64,000 nucleotides of DNA from Gallionella sp. (GCA_023229845.1 JALNYK010000013.1:14628-78627); one strand, 5' to 3'. Numbered from the stretch's first letter, positions 16,134 through 24,608 are shown. Notes: a model not told the origin generated them from the sequence alone. Numbers and translations: made by a program.

Positions 16134-17858
16134 ATGAGCTTTACGTTACATGGCATTGCAGTCTCCAGCGGCATCGCCATCGGCCATGCGCATCTAATTT
16201 CGCATACCTCGCTCGAGGTTGCGCACTACGGCGTGCCGGAACAGTTCATCGCGAAAGAGGTGGCGCGCTTCGATGCCGCGCTGCAGGCCACGCGCGACGA
16301 GTTCGCCAGCTTGCGTCTCAACCGTCCGGACCATGCCGCAGCGGAGTTCGACGCCTTCCTCGAACTGCACCAGATGATTCTGGAGGACTCGCTGATCAGC
16401 GTCGCGCCGCGCCAGATGATCGAACGCGAGCATTGCAACGCCGAATGGGCGCTCAAGGTGCAGACCGAGATGCTGGTTGCGCAGTTTGAGGAGTTCGAAG
16501 ACGCGTATTTGCGCGAGCGCCAGGCCGACGTGAAACAGGTGGCGGAGCGGCTGCTCAAGCAACTCGTCGGCCACCCCGGCCATCAGCTGCCGGCGGCGCG
16601 TCATGACGTCAACACGATCCTGGTCGCGCATGACCTGAGCCCCGCCGACCTGATCCAGTTCAAGCCGCAGCAGTATGCCGCGTTCGTCACCGATGTGGGC
16701 GGCGCGACCTCGCACACCGCGATTGTCGCGCGCGGCCTTAGCACGCCCTGCGTGGTCGGTCTGCATCACGCGCGCGAGCTGATCCGCGAGGACGACCTGC
16801 TGATCCTGGACGGCGAACAGGGCGTGCTGATCGTCAATCCGGGGCGTTCCATTCTCGCGGAATACAAGCTGCGCCAGAGCGAATGGGAGCTGGAGCGCAA
16901 GAAGCTCAAGCGGTTGCGCACCGCGCGCGCCAACACGCTGGACGGCGCGGTGGTCGAGCTGCATTCGAACATCGAGAAGCCGGAAGATATCCACGAAGTG
17001 AAGGAGAACGGCGCGACCGGCGTCGGCCTGTTCCGTAGCGAATTCCTGTTCCTGAACCGCGACAATCTGCCGGACGAGGAAGAGCAGTTCGAGGCTTATC
17101 GCGCCGTCGCCGAGGGCATGGGCGAGCAGCCGGTCACGATACGCACGTTCGACCTCGGCGCGGACAAACAGATTAAGGGCGTCGAGCGCGTCGCCAACAA
17201 CCCCGCGCTAGGGCTGCGTGCGATCCGATTGTGTCTGGCCGAGCCGATGCTGTTCCGCACCCAGTTGCGCGCGCTGCTGCGCGCCACGCAATACGGCAAC
17301 ATCAAGATCCTGATCCCGATGCTGTCCAGCATGTCCGAGTTGAACCAGACGCTGTTGTTCATTGAGGCCAGCAAATACAGTCTGGAAATCGACGGCATCC
17401 CGTTCAATCGCGAGGTCAAGATCGGCGGCATGATCGAGATTCCCGCCGCCGCGTTGTCCGTCAGCAGCTTTGCGAAGAAACTTGATTTTCTGTCGATAGG
17501 CACCAATGACCTGATCCAGTACACGCTGGCGATCGACCGCACCGACGAGGAGGTCGCGCACCTGTACGACCCGCTGCATCCCGCCGTGCTGCAGTTGCTG
17601 GCCCATGTAATCGGTACTGCCAACAAACTCAATGTGCCGATTTCGGTGTGCGGCGAAATGGCCGGCGAGCTGCCCTACACGCGCTTGTTCCTAGGCATGG
17701 GCCTGCGCCAGTTCTCGATGTTTTCCGCGCAGGTACCCAACGTCAAACAGCGCGTGTTGACCACCAGCCTGCCGGAGATCGCCACGCTGACGCAGAAGAT
17801 CCTGCGCGCCGACGACCCGATGAAGATACGCGAACTGCTGGATAGGCTGAACGCATAG
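16134..17858 (+). CDS. ptsI: Phosphoenolpyruvate-protein phosphotransferase (EI)
   Basis: It autophosphorylates on a histidine with phosphoenolpyruvate and phosphorylates HPr. The active-site His is at about 194 in GGATSHTAIVARG. The C-terminal PEP-binding barrel shows GVGLFRSEFLFL, the DLGADK and NPALGLRAIR segments, LSIGTNDLIQYT and the catalytic Cys in VCGEMAGE. The 574 residues are the length of a plain EI without extra domains. It closes the EIIA-HPr-EI operon and is followed directly by a GC-rich hairpin. Confidence 0.96.
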   Translation: MSFTLHGIAVSSGIAIGHAHLISHTSLEVAHYGVPEQFIAKEVARFDAALQATRDEFASLRLNRPDHAAAEFDAFLELHQMILEDSLISVAPRQMIEREHCNAEWALKVQTEMLVAQFEEFEDAYLRERQADVKQVAERLLKQLVGHPGHQLPAARHDVNTILVAHDLSPADLIQFKPQQYAAFVTDVGGATSHTAIVARGLSTPCVVGLHHARELIREDDLLILDGEQGVLIVNPGRSILAEYKLRQSEWELERKKLKRLRTARANTLDGAVVELHSNIEKPEDIHEVKENGATGVGLFRSEFLFLNRDNLPDEEEQFEAYRAVAEGMGEQPVTIRTFDLGADKQIKGVERVANNPALGLRAIRLCLAEPMLFRTQLRALLRATQYGNIKILIPMLSSMSELNQTLLFIEASKYSLEIDGIPFNREVKIGGMIEIPAAALSVSSFAKKLDFLSIGTNDLIQYTLAIDRTDEEVAHLYDPLHPAVLQLLAHVIGTANKLNVPISVCGEMAGELPYTRLFLGMGLRQFSMFSAQVPNVKQRVLTTSLPEIATLTQKILRADDPMKIRELLDRLNA

Positions 17859-17877
17859 GGCACGGCCCGCCGTGCCC
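17858..17877. other. Perfect GC-rich hairpin after ptsI
   Basis: GGGCACGG and CCGTGCCC flank a four-base loop right at the ptsI stop codon. No T-run follows, so it is not a standard intrinsic terminator; it could stabilise the 3' end of the PTS transcript. Confidence 0.5.
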
Positions 17878-17886
17878 CTGCGAGAT

Positions 17887-18159
17887 ATGGCAATCACCCG
17901 TATAAATTCCTTCGTGCGCCGCTACATGCCCACCATCGAGATGGTGGGCGTGCTGATGCGCATCTTCAGCTTCTCGCTGGTCAGCTGGCTGGGGCCGGCC
18001 AGCCCGTTCATGTTCGTGTGGATATTCAACACCGTGGATGCCGTCATGCTCTCCTGGTGTTCCATCCTCAAGAAGGATAAGGCCTACACGATGCTCAATA
18101 CGTTCTGGATCATGGTGGGCGCGATCGGGATACTCAGGGCGGGCGGCTTCCTTCATTGA
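17887..18159 (+). CDS. Small hypothetical membrane protein
   Basis: It has 90 residues from ATG 17887; a GTG at 17872 would add five residues but lies within the hairpin. After a basic N-terminus (MAITRINSFVRRYMPTIE) there are about three hydrophobic segments (VGVLMRIFSFSLVSWLG, FMFVWIFNTVDAVMLSW, TFWIMVGAIGILRAGG). I do not recognise the family. It lies 28 bases after ptsI and ends before the metX leader. Confidence 0.65.
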   Translation: MAITRINSFVRRYMPTIEMVGVLMRIFSFSLVSWLGPASPFMFVWIFNTVDAVMLSWCSILKKDKAYTMLNTFWIMVGAIGILRAGGFLH

Positions 18160-18190
18160 CAGCACTCTGCAAAACACGGAAACTGCGCGT

Positions 18191-18245
18191 CGTGCCGATT
18201 TGACATCAGCTTGCGGGGCACGTTAAACATTCCAGCTAAAGCGAG
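18191..18245 (+). promoter_or_regulatory. SAM-II riboswitch
   Basis: The sequence carries the SAM-II (metA RNA) consensus: CGTGCCGATTTG, then GCTTGC, then CACGTTAAAC and GCTAAAG. Stem P1 pairs CGTGCC (18191-18196) with GGCACG (18217-18222), and the GCTTGC/GCTAAAG parts are placed to form the pseudoknot. It lies just before metX, the classic target: bound S-adenosylmethionine should lower methionine synthesis. The aptamer class is best known from alphaproteobacteria. Confidence 0.9.
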
Positions 18246-18247
18246 GC

Positions 18248-18284
18248 AACCCGTTTTGGCGCAAGCTGAGCGGGTTTTGTTTTT
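18248..18284 (+). terminator. Intrinsic terminator between the SAM-II aptamer and metX
   Basis: AACCCG (18248-18253) pairs with CGGGTT (18271-18276), followed by TTTTGTTTTT. Its place between aptamer and gene suggests that it is the expression platform, giving premature termination when SAM is abundant. Confidence 0.7.
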
Positions 18285-18296
18285 GGGGCCACGAGT

Positions 18297-19436
18297 TTGA
18301 ACACTACAAATAGCATCGGTATCGTCCGCGCGCAGCGCGCGCAATTCGACACCCCGCTGGTTTTCCGCAGCGGAGCGGTGTTGCCGCGCTACGAGCTGGT
18401 CTACGAGACCTACGGCAAGCTGAATGCCGACAAGTCCAACGCCATCCTGATCTGCCACGCGCTGTCGGGCCACCACCATGTCGCCGGCGTCTATGCCGAC
18501 CAGCCGAAGAACGTCGGCTGGTGGGACAACATGGTCGGCCCGGGCAAGCCCATCGACACCGACAAGTTTTTCGTCGTCGGCCTGAACAACCTTGGCGGTT
18601 GCAGCGGCTCGACTGGGCCGTCGTCCCTCGATCCCGCAATCGGCAAGCCTTACGGCGCGAGCTTTCCGATGATTACCGTTGAAGACTGGGTGGAGTCGCA
18701 GGCGCGGCTGGCCGACCGGCTCGGCATCAAGCAGTTCGCCGCGGTGATCGGCGGCAGCCTGGGCGGCATGCAAGCGTTGCAGTGGTCGCTGGCCTACCCC
18801 GAGCGCGTGCGCCATGTGCTGGCGATCGCCAGCGCGCCGCGCCTGACCGCGCAGAACATCGCGTTCAACGATGTCGCGCGCAATGCCATCCTGACCGACC
18901 CGGATTTCCACGGCGGCAACTACTACCAGCATAACGTGGTGCCGACACGCGGCCTGCGGCTGGCGCGCATGCTGGGACACATCACCTATCTGTCCGACGA
19001 CGCGATGGCGGACAAGTTCGGGCGCGAACTGCGCAGCGAGCAGCTGAACTACGGTTACGACGTCGAGTTCCAGATCGAGTCCTACCTGCGCTACCAGGGC
19101 GACAAGTTCGCCGGCCTGTTCGACGCGAACACCTATCTGCTGATGACCAAGGCGCTGGACTACTTCGACCCGGCGCACGATTTCGGCGGCGACATGAACA
19201 AGGCGTTCGCGCGCTCGAAGTCGGACTACCTGGTGGTGTCGTTCACCACCGACTGGCGCTTCTCGCCGCAACGTTCGCGCGAGATCGTGCAGACGCTGCT
19301 GCACAACCGCCGCAACGTCAGCTACGCCGAGATCACCTCGACCCACGGCCACGACTCCTTCCTGATGGAGCACCCGCATTACTTCGACGTGATGCGTGCG
19401 TATCTCGATAATGTTGCGAGCGAGGTGTCGCGATGA
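18297..19436 (+). CDS. metX: Homoserine O-acyltransferase (MetX)
   Basis: It acylates homoserine, the first committed step of methionine synthesis. Members of this family use acetyl- or succinyl-CoA, and the acyl donor cannot be settled by eye. It has the alpha/beta-hydrolase triad: Ser154 in GGSLGGMQ, Asp319 in TTDWRFSP and His352 in THGHDSFL. The 379 residues match MetX. The start appears to be TTG at 18297, following GGGG by eight bases. Together with the riboswitch and terminator this suggests low, tightly controlled expression. Its stop overlaps metW (ATGA). Confidence 0.95.
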   Translation: MNTTNSIGIVRAQRAQFDTPLVFRSGAVLPRYELVYETYGKLNADKSNAILICHALSGHHHVAGVYADQPKNVGWWDNMVGPGKPIDTDKFFVVGLNNLGGCSGSTGPSSLDPAIGKPYGASFPMITVEDWVESQARLADRLGIKQFAAVIGGSLGGMQALQWSLAYPERVRHVLAIASAPRLTAQNIAFNDVARNAILTDPDFHGGNYYQHNVVPTRGLRLARMLGHITYLSDDAMADKFGRELRSEQLNYGYDVEFQIESYLRYQGDKFAGLFDANTYLLMTKALDYFDPAHDFGGDMNKAFARSKSDYLVVSFTTDWRFSPQRSREIVQTLLHNRRNVSYAEITSTHGHDSFLMEHPHYFDVMRAYLDNVASEVSR

Positions 19437-20062
19437 GCAAGGACATGAACATGGGCCAGTACCTCGTCTCTTCCGCCGAAGAGCGTCCCGATTTCGCCGC
19501 AATTGCCGCATGGATACCCCATGGCGCTTCCGTGCTCGATCTCGGTTGCGGCGACGGCAGTCTGCTGCGCTACCTGAAGGAAACGCGCAGGGTGCGCGGC
19601 TACGGCGTGGAGATCAACGATGTCGACATCGTGATGTGCATCGCTAACGGAGTGAACGTGATCCAGAACGACCTCGAATCCGGCCTGTCCGATTTCGAGG
19701 ACAACTCGTTCGACTTCGTGATCCTGTCGCAGACGCTGCAGGCCACGCGCCACACCGAGGCGCTGGTGAACGAGATGCTGCGCGTCGGCCGCGAAGGCAT
19801 CGTCAGCTTTCCCAACTTCGGCTACTGGAAGAACCGCGTGAACGTGCTGCGCGGCCACATGCCGGTGTCGGACGAGCTGCCGTACCAGTGGTACGACACC
19901 CCCAATGTCCACCTGTGCACGCTGCACGACTTCGAGATGTTCTGCGGCCGCCATCGCGTCTCTATCCTAGATCGCCGCGTGATGACGGGCAAATTCGAGA
20001 TGAAGCTGTTGCCCAATTTGCTGGGCAGCACGGCGGTATACCGGTTCCAGCGTGGGATATAA
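19433..20062 (+). CDS. metW: MetW, methyltransferase-like methionine biosynthesis protein
   Basis: MetW is the usual partner of MetX in proteobacteria and is reported to assist MetX. The Rossmann SAM-type motif is VLDLGCGDGSLLRYL, followed by LSQTLQATRH and SFPNFGYWKNR, which are characteristic of MetW. The 209-residue length is normal. It overlaps metX by four bases, so the pair is translationally coupled and under the same riboswitch. The restriction island begins 68 bases after its stop. Confidence 0.94.
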   Translation: MSKDMNMGQYLVSSAEERPDFAAIAAWIPHGASVLDLGCGDGSLLRYLKETRRVRGYGVEINDVDIVMCIANGVNVIQNDLESGLSDFEDNSFDFVILSQTLQATRHTEALVNEMLRVGREGIVSFPNFGYWKNRVNVLRGHMPVSDELPYQWYDTPNVHLCTLHDFEMFCGRHRVSILDRRVMTGKFEMKLLPNLLGSTAVYRFQRGI

Positions 20063-20130
20063 GCGGTGCCGGACGATGTTGTCGGAGTTCCAGCAGCGTC
20101 TGTAGTTGTAGAACCAGGCAGGGAGGCCAA

Positions 20131-21828
20131 GTGCAGCAAGAAGAACAGCAATTCCTGAACGACCTCGACAAGAAACTCTGGACTGCGGCCAACAAGCTGC
20201 TGCCCATGCTCGACGCCGCCGTGTATAAACATGTCGTGCTCGGGTTGATCTTTCTCAAGTACGTGTCCGATGCTTTCAAGGAACGCCGCGAGGAATTGCA
20301 GGCCGCCTTCGCCGATCCCGCCAACGACTACTACCTCGGCGAAGACGGCGCGGAGCTGATCGAACAGGAACTCGAAGCGCGCGACTACTACACCGAGAAA
20401 AATGTGTTCTGGGTGCCCGCGCTGGCGCGCTGGGATTTCATCAAGGATCACGCCAAGGTCGCCAATGGCACCAAGCTGCAAGTCAAAAACGGCAAGGTTT
20501 ACGAATACAAATTCAACGGCATCGGTCGCCTGATCGACGACGCGCTAGAAGCCGTCGAAAAGGAAAACGCCAAGCTCAAGGGCGTGCTCGACAAAAACTA
20601 TGCGAGCAAGCAAATTGATTCGGCGTTACCCGGCCTGATCGACCACATCGCCGAAATCCCCTTCAAGCACGGTTCGCTCAAAGCCAAGGACATCCTCGGC
20701 CATGTGTACGAATACTTCCTCGGCCAATTCGCTATGGCGGAAGGAAAGAAGGGCGGGCAGTACTACACGCCCAAGAGCATCGTCACCACCATCGTCGAGA
20801 TGCTGGAACCCTACAAAGGCCGCGTGTACGACCCCGCCTGCGGCTCCGGCGGCTTTTTCGTGTCATCGGAAAAGTTCGTCGAAGAACACGGCGGGCGCAT
20901 CGGCCAACTCTCGGTGTACGGGCAGGAATCCAACCCCACCACCTGGAAACTCGCCTGCATGAACATGGCGATCCGCGGCATGGATTTCGACCTCGGCAAG
21001 GAACCCGCCAGCACCTACACCCGCGACCAGCACCCCGACCTGCGCGCCGACTACATCATGGCCAACCCGCCCTTCAACATGAAGGAATGGAACGCCGGCG
21101 TGAAAGACGACGACCCGCGCTGGAAATACGGCATCCCGCCCGCCGGCAACGCCAACTTCGCGTGGATGCAGCACATGATCCACCACCTCGCGCCCAATGG
21201 CAGCATGGCGCTGCTTCTCGCCAACGGCTCCATGAGCAGCAACACCAACAACGAAGGTGAAATCCGCAAAGCCATCATCGAAGCCGATCTCGTCGAATGC
21301 GTGGTCGCCTTGCCCGGCCAGCTATTCACCAACACCCAGATCCCCGCCTGCATCTGGTTCCTCACCCGCAACAAGACCGCACGTAGCGGCTGGCAAGATC
21401 GCAAGAACCACACCTTGTTCATCGACGCCCGCAATCTCGGCTACATGAAAGACCGCGTCCTGCGCGACTTCGCCCCCGATGACATCCGCAAGATTGCGGA
21501 CACCTTCCACACCTGGAAACGCGCTGCTCACACTCAAACCGTTCGTCCTGAGCTTGTCGAAGGATCGCCGCAAAGCGGCGGCATAGTCGAGGGTTACGAA
21601 GACATCCCCGGCTTCTGCAAGTCAGCCAACCTCAACGACATTCGCAAACACGACTACGTGCTCACCCCCGGCCGCTACGTCGGCGCAGCCGAACAGGAAC
21701 AAGACGGCGAACCCTTCGAGGAAAAGATGGCGCGGCTCACCGCGCAATTGAATGAACAGTTCAGCGAGAGCGCAAAGCTGGAAGCGGCAATTCGTGAGAA
21801 TTTATCCAAACTTGGGTTTGACATATAG
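20131..21828 (+). CDS. hsdM: Type I restriction-modification DNA methyltransferase subunit HsdM
   Basis: It methylates adenine in the asymmetric recognition site set by HsdS. It has an N-terminal HsdM helical domain (KLWTAANKLLPMLDAAVYKH), the SAM motif DPACGSGGFF at about 234-243 and the catalytic NPPF at about 312-315. I choose GTG 20131 because GGGAGG (20121-20126) precedes it; the frame is open further upstream within metW but has no support there. Residues about 470-481 (TVRPELVEG) are encoded by a common dispersed DNA repeat inserted in frame before the conserved YEDIPGFCKSA segment. The nearest downstream gene is hepT, 38 bases away. Confidence 0.94.
   Translation: MQQEEQQFLNDLDKKLWTAANKLLPMLDAAVYKHVVLGLIFLKYVSDAFKERREELQAAFADPANDYYLGEDGAELIEQELEARDYYTEKNVFWVPALARWDFIKDHAKVANGTKLQVKNGKVYEYKFNGIGRLIDDALEAVEKENAKLKGVLDKNYASKQIDSALPGLIDHIAEIPFKHGSLKAKDILGHVYEYFLGQFAMAEGKKGGQYYTPKSIVTTIVEMLEPYKGRVYDPACGSGGFFVSSEKFVEEHGGRIGQLSVYGQESNPTTWKLACMNMAIRGMDFDLGKEPASTYTRDQHPDLRADYIMANPPFNMKEWNAGVKDDDPRWKYGIPPAGNANFAWMQHMIHHLAPNGSMALLLANGSMSSNTNNEGEIRKAIIEADLVECVVALPGQLFTNTQIPACIWFLTRNKTARSGWQDRKNHTLFIDARNLGYMKDRVLRDFAPDDIRKIADTFHTWKRAAHTQTVRPELVEGSPQSGGIVEGYEDIPGFCKSANLNDIRKHDYVLTPGRYVGAAEQEQDGEPFEEKMARLTAQLNEQFSESAKLEAAIRENLSKLGFDI
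21537..21570. repeat. Dispersed repeat inside hsdM (encodes VRPELVEG)
   Basis: The core GTTCGTCCTGAGCTTGTCGA is a widespread proteobacterial intergenic repeat. Diverged relatives in this window lie at about 32493-32512, 54163-54182 and 55899-55920. Here it is translated within hsdM. Confidence 0.75.
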
Positions 21829-21866
21829 TTAAGCTTATTCGGCGACTTGAAATTGTAGGAGCACAT

Positions 21867-22295
21867 ATGAGTATTGATTTTTCGCCTCTTGGTAATGCAA
21901 TAAACCAACTCGAAAAGAGTTTGCAGTACGCCACATCCAAAATGGCCCAAGATGACCCCGGCTTGTTTGAGCAGCTCCGCAACTCAGTCATCCAATGCTT
22001 CGAATTTACTTATGAACTTAGCCACAAGATGCTCAAACGCTATTTGGAAGAGACGGCGGCTAATCCGGAGGAAATTGATACAAGCACGTTTCAGAACTTA
22101 GTCCGATCTGGAAACGAAAGGGGCTTGCTGCGCTCCGACTGGACTCGCTGGAAAGATTATCGCCAAGCACGTACTGATAGCAGTCATACCTACGATGAAG
22201 AAAAGGCTGAATCCGTCTATCACGTTGCCCCTGATTTTTTGAACGAAGCGAAATATCTGTATCAACAACTAATCGATAGAAGCGACGAAGTGTGA
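21867..22295 (+). CDS. hepT: HepT-type HEPN toxin / nucleotidyltransferase substrate-binding protein (HI0074 family)
   Basis: This is a four-helix HEPN protein of 142 residues. It carries the ribonuclease motif R-x4-H-x-Y as RTDSSHTY (Arg102, His107, Tyr109). In studied HepT toxins this motif cleaves RNA, and its Tyr is AMPylated by the MNT antitoxin. N-terminal stretches (SPLGNAINQLEKSL, QCFEFTYELSHKMLKRYL) match the HI0074 substrate-binding family. The stop overlaps the next start (GTGA), and that next protein begins with an MNT domain, so the toxin and antitoxin domains are adjacent as usual. Base composition is much more AT-rich than hsdM, which suggests separate acquisition. Confidence 0.85.
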   Translation: MSIDFSPLGNAINQLEKSLQYATSKMAQDDPGLFEQLRNSVIQCFEFTYELSHKMLKRYLEETAANPEEIDTSTFQNLVRSGNERGLLRSDWTRWKDYRQARTDSSHTYDEEKAESVYHVAPDFLNEAKYLYQQLIDRSDEV

Positions 22296-23938
22296 CGAAT
22301 ACGCCCGCCATGCCAAGAATTGATCTTAATCCTCACGATTGGGATGAGGTCAGCCGGATATTACGAATTCACGTGCCGGGATATGAAATATGGGCCTTCG
22401 GTTCGCGTGTCACTTGGTCGGCCAAGCAGTACTCCGACCTTGATCTGGCTGTAATCACCAAGCAACCATTGCCTCTTTCCACATCCGCCGACTTGAAAAA
22501 TGCTTTTGCCGAGTCGAGTTTATCCATCAAGGTTGATGTGGTTGACTGGGCAACAACCGCAGAATCGTTTCGCAGGATTATTGAGAAGGACAAGGTTATC
22601 GTCCAAGTCCCTCAGCCAAGCTTGCTGAATTGGACATTCAAGCGGCTTATCGACTGTACACGTGACGGAAATTTGTCTTATGGAATCGTCCAGCCTGGAC
22701 AGCATGATGAGGAGGGCATACCGATAGTTCGCGTGAATAACGTCAATAGCGGGCAACTCCGTTTGGATGATGTGATGCGAGTATCCCCAGAGATTGAGGC
22801 CAAGTACAAGCGAACACGCCTTGAAGGTGGGGAGGTATTACTTACCTTGGTTGGTTCGACCGGACAAAGCGTTGTTGTACCGAATAAACTCGCCGGATGG
22901 AATATTGCGCGCGCCATTGCTGTCATCCGTCCTCGCCCGGAAATTGGTGCCAACTGGATAAACATCTGTCTGCAAAGTAAAGCTGTGCAGCAGTTCCTGG
23001 ATGAGCGAGCGAATACGACGGTTCAAAAAACGTTGAATCTTGGCGATGTGAAAGAGCTACCCATACCAATACCACCAAGAGAAGTAAAAGATGCTATCGA
23101 GTCAGTCGCCATGGCATTGTCGAACAAGTTCGAACTGAACCGTCGCATGAACGAAACGCTGGAGGCCATCGCGCGGGCGATGTTCAAGTCGTGGTTCGTG
23201 GACTTCGATCCCGTCCGCGCCAAGATGAGCGGCGAAACGCCAGAATCCATCTGCCAACGCCTCGGCCTCACCCCCGACCTCCTTGCTCTCTTCCCTGACC
23301 GCCTCGTGGATTCCGAACTCGGCGAGATTCCGGAGGGGTGGGGTGTTGGCGCTATCGGTGAACAAGTGGATGTAGTCGGCGGCGGAACACCTAGTACCAA
23401 GGAAAGTGAATATTGGGAGGGAGGCACAATCCATTGGACGACGCCTAAAGATTTATCGGGTTTGCATGACAAGGTGCTGCTGAAGACAGAAAGAAAGATT
23501 ACTGAAAAAGGGCTTCAAGCAATAAGTTCAGATTTATTGCCAATAGATACAGTTCTGATGTCTTCCCGTGCACCAGTTGGTTACTTGGCTTTGGCAAAGG
23601 TGCCAACGGCAATTAATCAAGGTTTCATCGCTATGAAGTGCAATAAGCGTTTGCCACCAGAGTATGTAATCCAATGGGCAGAATCTGTTATGGATGAAAT
23701 CAAACAGCGAGCCAGTGGAACTACGTTCGCAGAAATTAGTAAGAAGACCTTCCGCTCGATTCAGGTTGTCTTGCCACCGCTGGAGCTGATTAATGAATAT
23801 GCCCAAATCACTAAAGCGATATACGGGAAAATCACTTTAGGCGCGTCTGAATCTTTTTCTTTAGGTGAGTTGAGAGATGCGCTCCTGCCAAAACTCCTCT
23901 CTGGCGAACTCTTGGTAACGGAGCTTGATAGTGAGTGA
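22292..23938 (+). CDS. hsdS: Fusion of MNT nucleotidyltransferase antitoxin domain to type I specificity subunit HsdS
   Basis: One open frame of 548 residues joins two usually separate proteins. Residues about 1-105 are a minimal nucleotidyltransferase (HI0073/MntA type) with the intact motif GS-x10-DxD (Gly37, Ser38, Asp49, Asp51) and a third acidic site in VDVVDW. From about 112 (LLNWTFKRLIDCTRDG) it is HsdS: first target-recognition domain (to about 270), the central conserved helix (NRRMNETLEAIARAMFKSWF, then VDFDPVRAK), second target-recognition domain (about 345-510) and the C-terminal repeat ending LLPKLLSGELLV. Both recognition domains are AT-rich while the central spacer is GC-rich. 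The start is GTG 22292 (overlapping hepT) or ATG 22310. The fusion is seen directly; its role as a tethered antitoxin is inferred. Confidence 0.9.
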   Translation: MTNTPAMPRIDLNPHDWDEVSRILRIHVPGYEIWAFGSRVTWSAKQYSDLDLAVITKQPLPLSTSADLKNAFAESSLSIKVDVVDWATTAESFRRIIEKDKVIVQVPQPSLLNWTFKRLIDCTRDGNLSYGIVQPGQHDEEGIPIVRVNNVNSGQLRLDDVMRVSPEIEAKYKRTRLEGGEVLLTLVGSTGQSVVVPNKLAGWNIARAIAVIRPRPEIGANWINICLQSKAVQQFLDERANTTVQKTLNLGDVKELPIPIPPREVKDAIESVAMALSNKFELNRRMNETLEAIARAMFKSWFVDFDPVRAKMSGETPESICQRLGLTPDLLALFPDRLVDSELGEIPEGWGVGAIGEQVDVVGGGTPSTKESEYWEGGTIHWTTPKDLSGLHDKVLLKTERKITEKGLQAISSDLLPIDTVLMSSRAPVGYLALAKVPTAINQGFIAMKCNKRLPPEYVIQWAESVMDEIKQRASGTTFAEISKKTFRSIQVVLPPLELINEYAQITKAIYGKITLGASESFSLGELRDALLPKLLSGELLVTELDSE

Positions 23939-24608
23939 TTCAGAATTCTTTCTGTCTAGTAGCACGCGCGCATTGGCAGGCAGCAATGATGCCATTCATT
24001 TAATTGAACAGAAAGAGCGCGTAGAACAAGCGGTGGTGTCGAATGATCCGGCGCTTACGCTGGATACTGCCAAGGCATTTCTAGAAAGTATTTTTAAAAC
24101 AATCTTATCTGATCGAGTTACTGCGCCGAACCTTGAGCAAGATTTAAGTCCTTTATATAGAAGTGTTCGAGATGTCTTGCCGCTTAACAGAGATGAGGCG
24201 GTAAATGACATTCTGAAAAAACTCACAAATAGCATTGTTCATTCCGTTGCTGAGCTAAGAAACAACTACGGAGCTGCGTCACATGGTGATGATGGCTACT
24301 TCGAGAATCCTATCGAAATGCCAGAAGCAGAAATGGTTGCAAGGGTTGTAGATGGGATGGCAGGTTTTCTTTTTTTAAAGCATAAGGCACACGGAAACCC
24401 CGAGCTAGCAGCTCGTATTTATTACGGAGAATATCCGGAGTTTGATGATTTTCTTGATAACCAATGGGAAGGTTATGAGCTTCCATTAAGCACAGAGCAC
24501 AACATTTCTTTGCCTGCTAGCAAGATTATATTTCTTAGTGATCCCAGTGCATATCGAGAAATGCTGCTTCAATATCTTTCTTCTGAAAATGATGATCAGG
24601 ATGAATAA
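23931..24608 (+). CDS. Abortive-infection-like protein (Abi C-terminal domain)
   Basis: It has 225 residues. The middle (about 40-135: AKAFLESIFKTIL, LSPLYRSVRDVLPL, ELRNNYGAASHG) matches the C-terminal domain shared by several abortive infection proteins, an RNA-targeting HEPN-like fold with RN...H residues. No membrane segment is present. The start is GTG 23931, with GGAG at 23920-23923, overlapping the hsdS stop region, so it is translated from the same transcript as the HsdS fusion. It is AT-rich like hepT. It may be an extra defence gene carried by the restriction operon; its trigger is unknown. Confidence 0.7.
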   Translation: MSDSEFFLSSSTRALAGSNDAIHLIEQKERVEQAVVSNDPALTLDTAKAFLESIFKTILSDRVTAPNLEQDLSPLYRSVRDVLPLNRDEAVNDILKKLTNSIVHSVAELRNNYGAASHGDDGYFENPIEMPEAEMVARVVDGMAGFLFLKHKAHGNPELAARIYYGEYPEFDDFLDNQWEGYELPLSTEHNISLPASKIIFLSDPSAYREMLLQYLSSENDDQDE

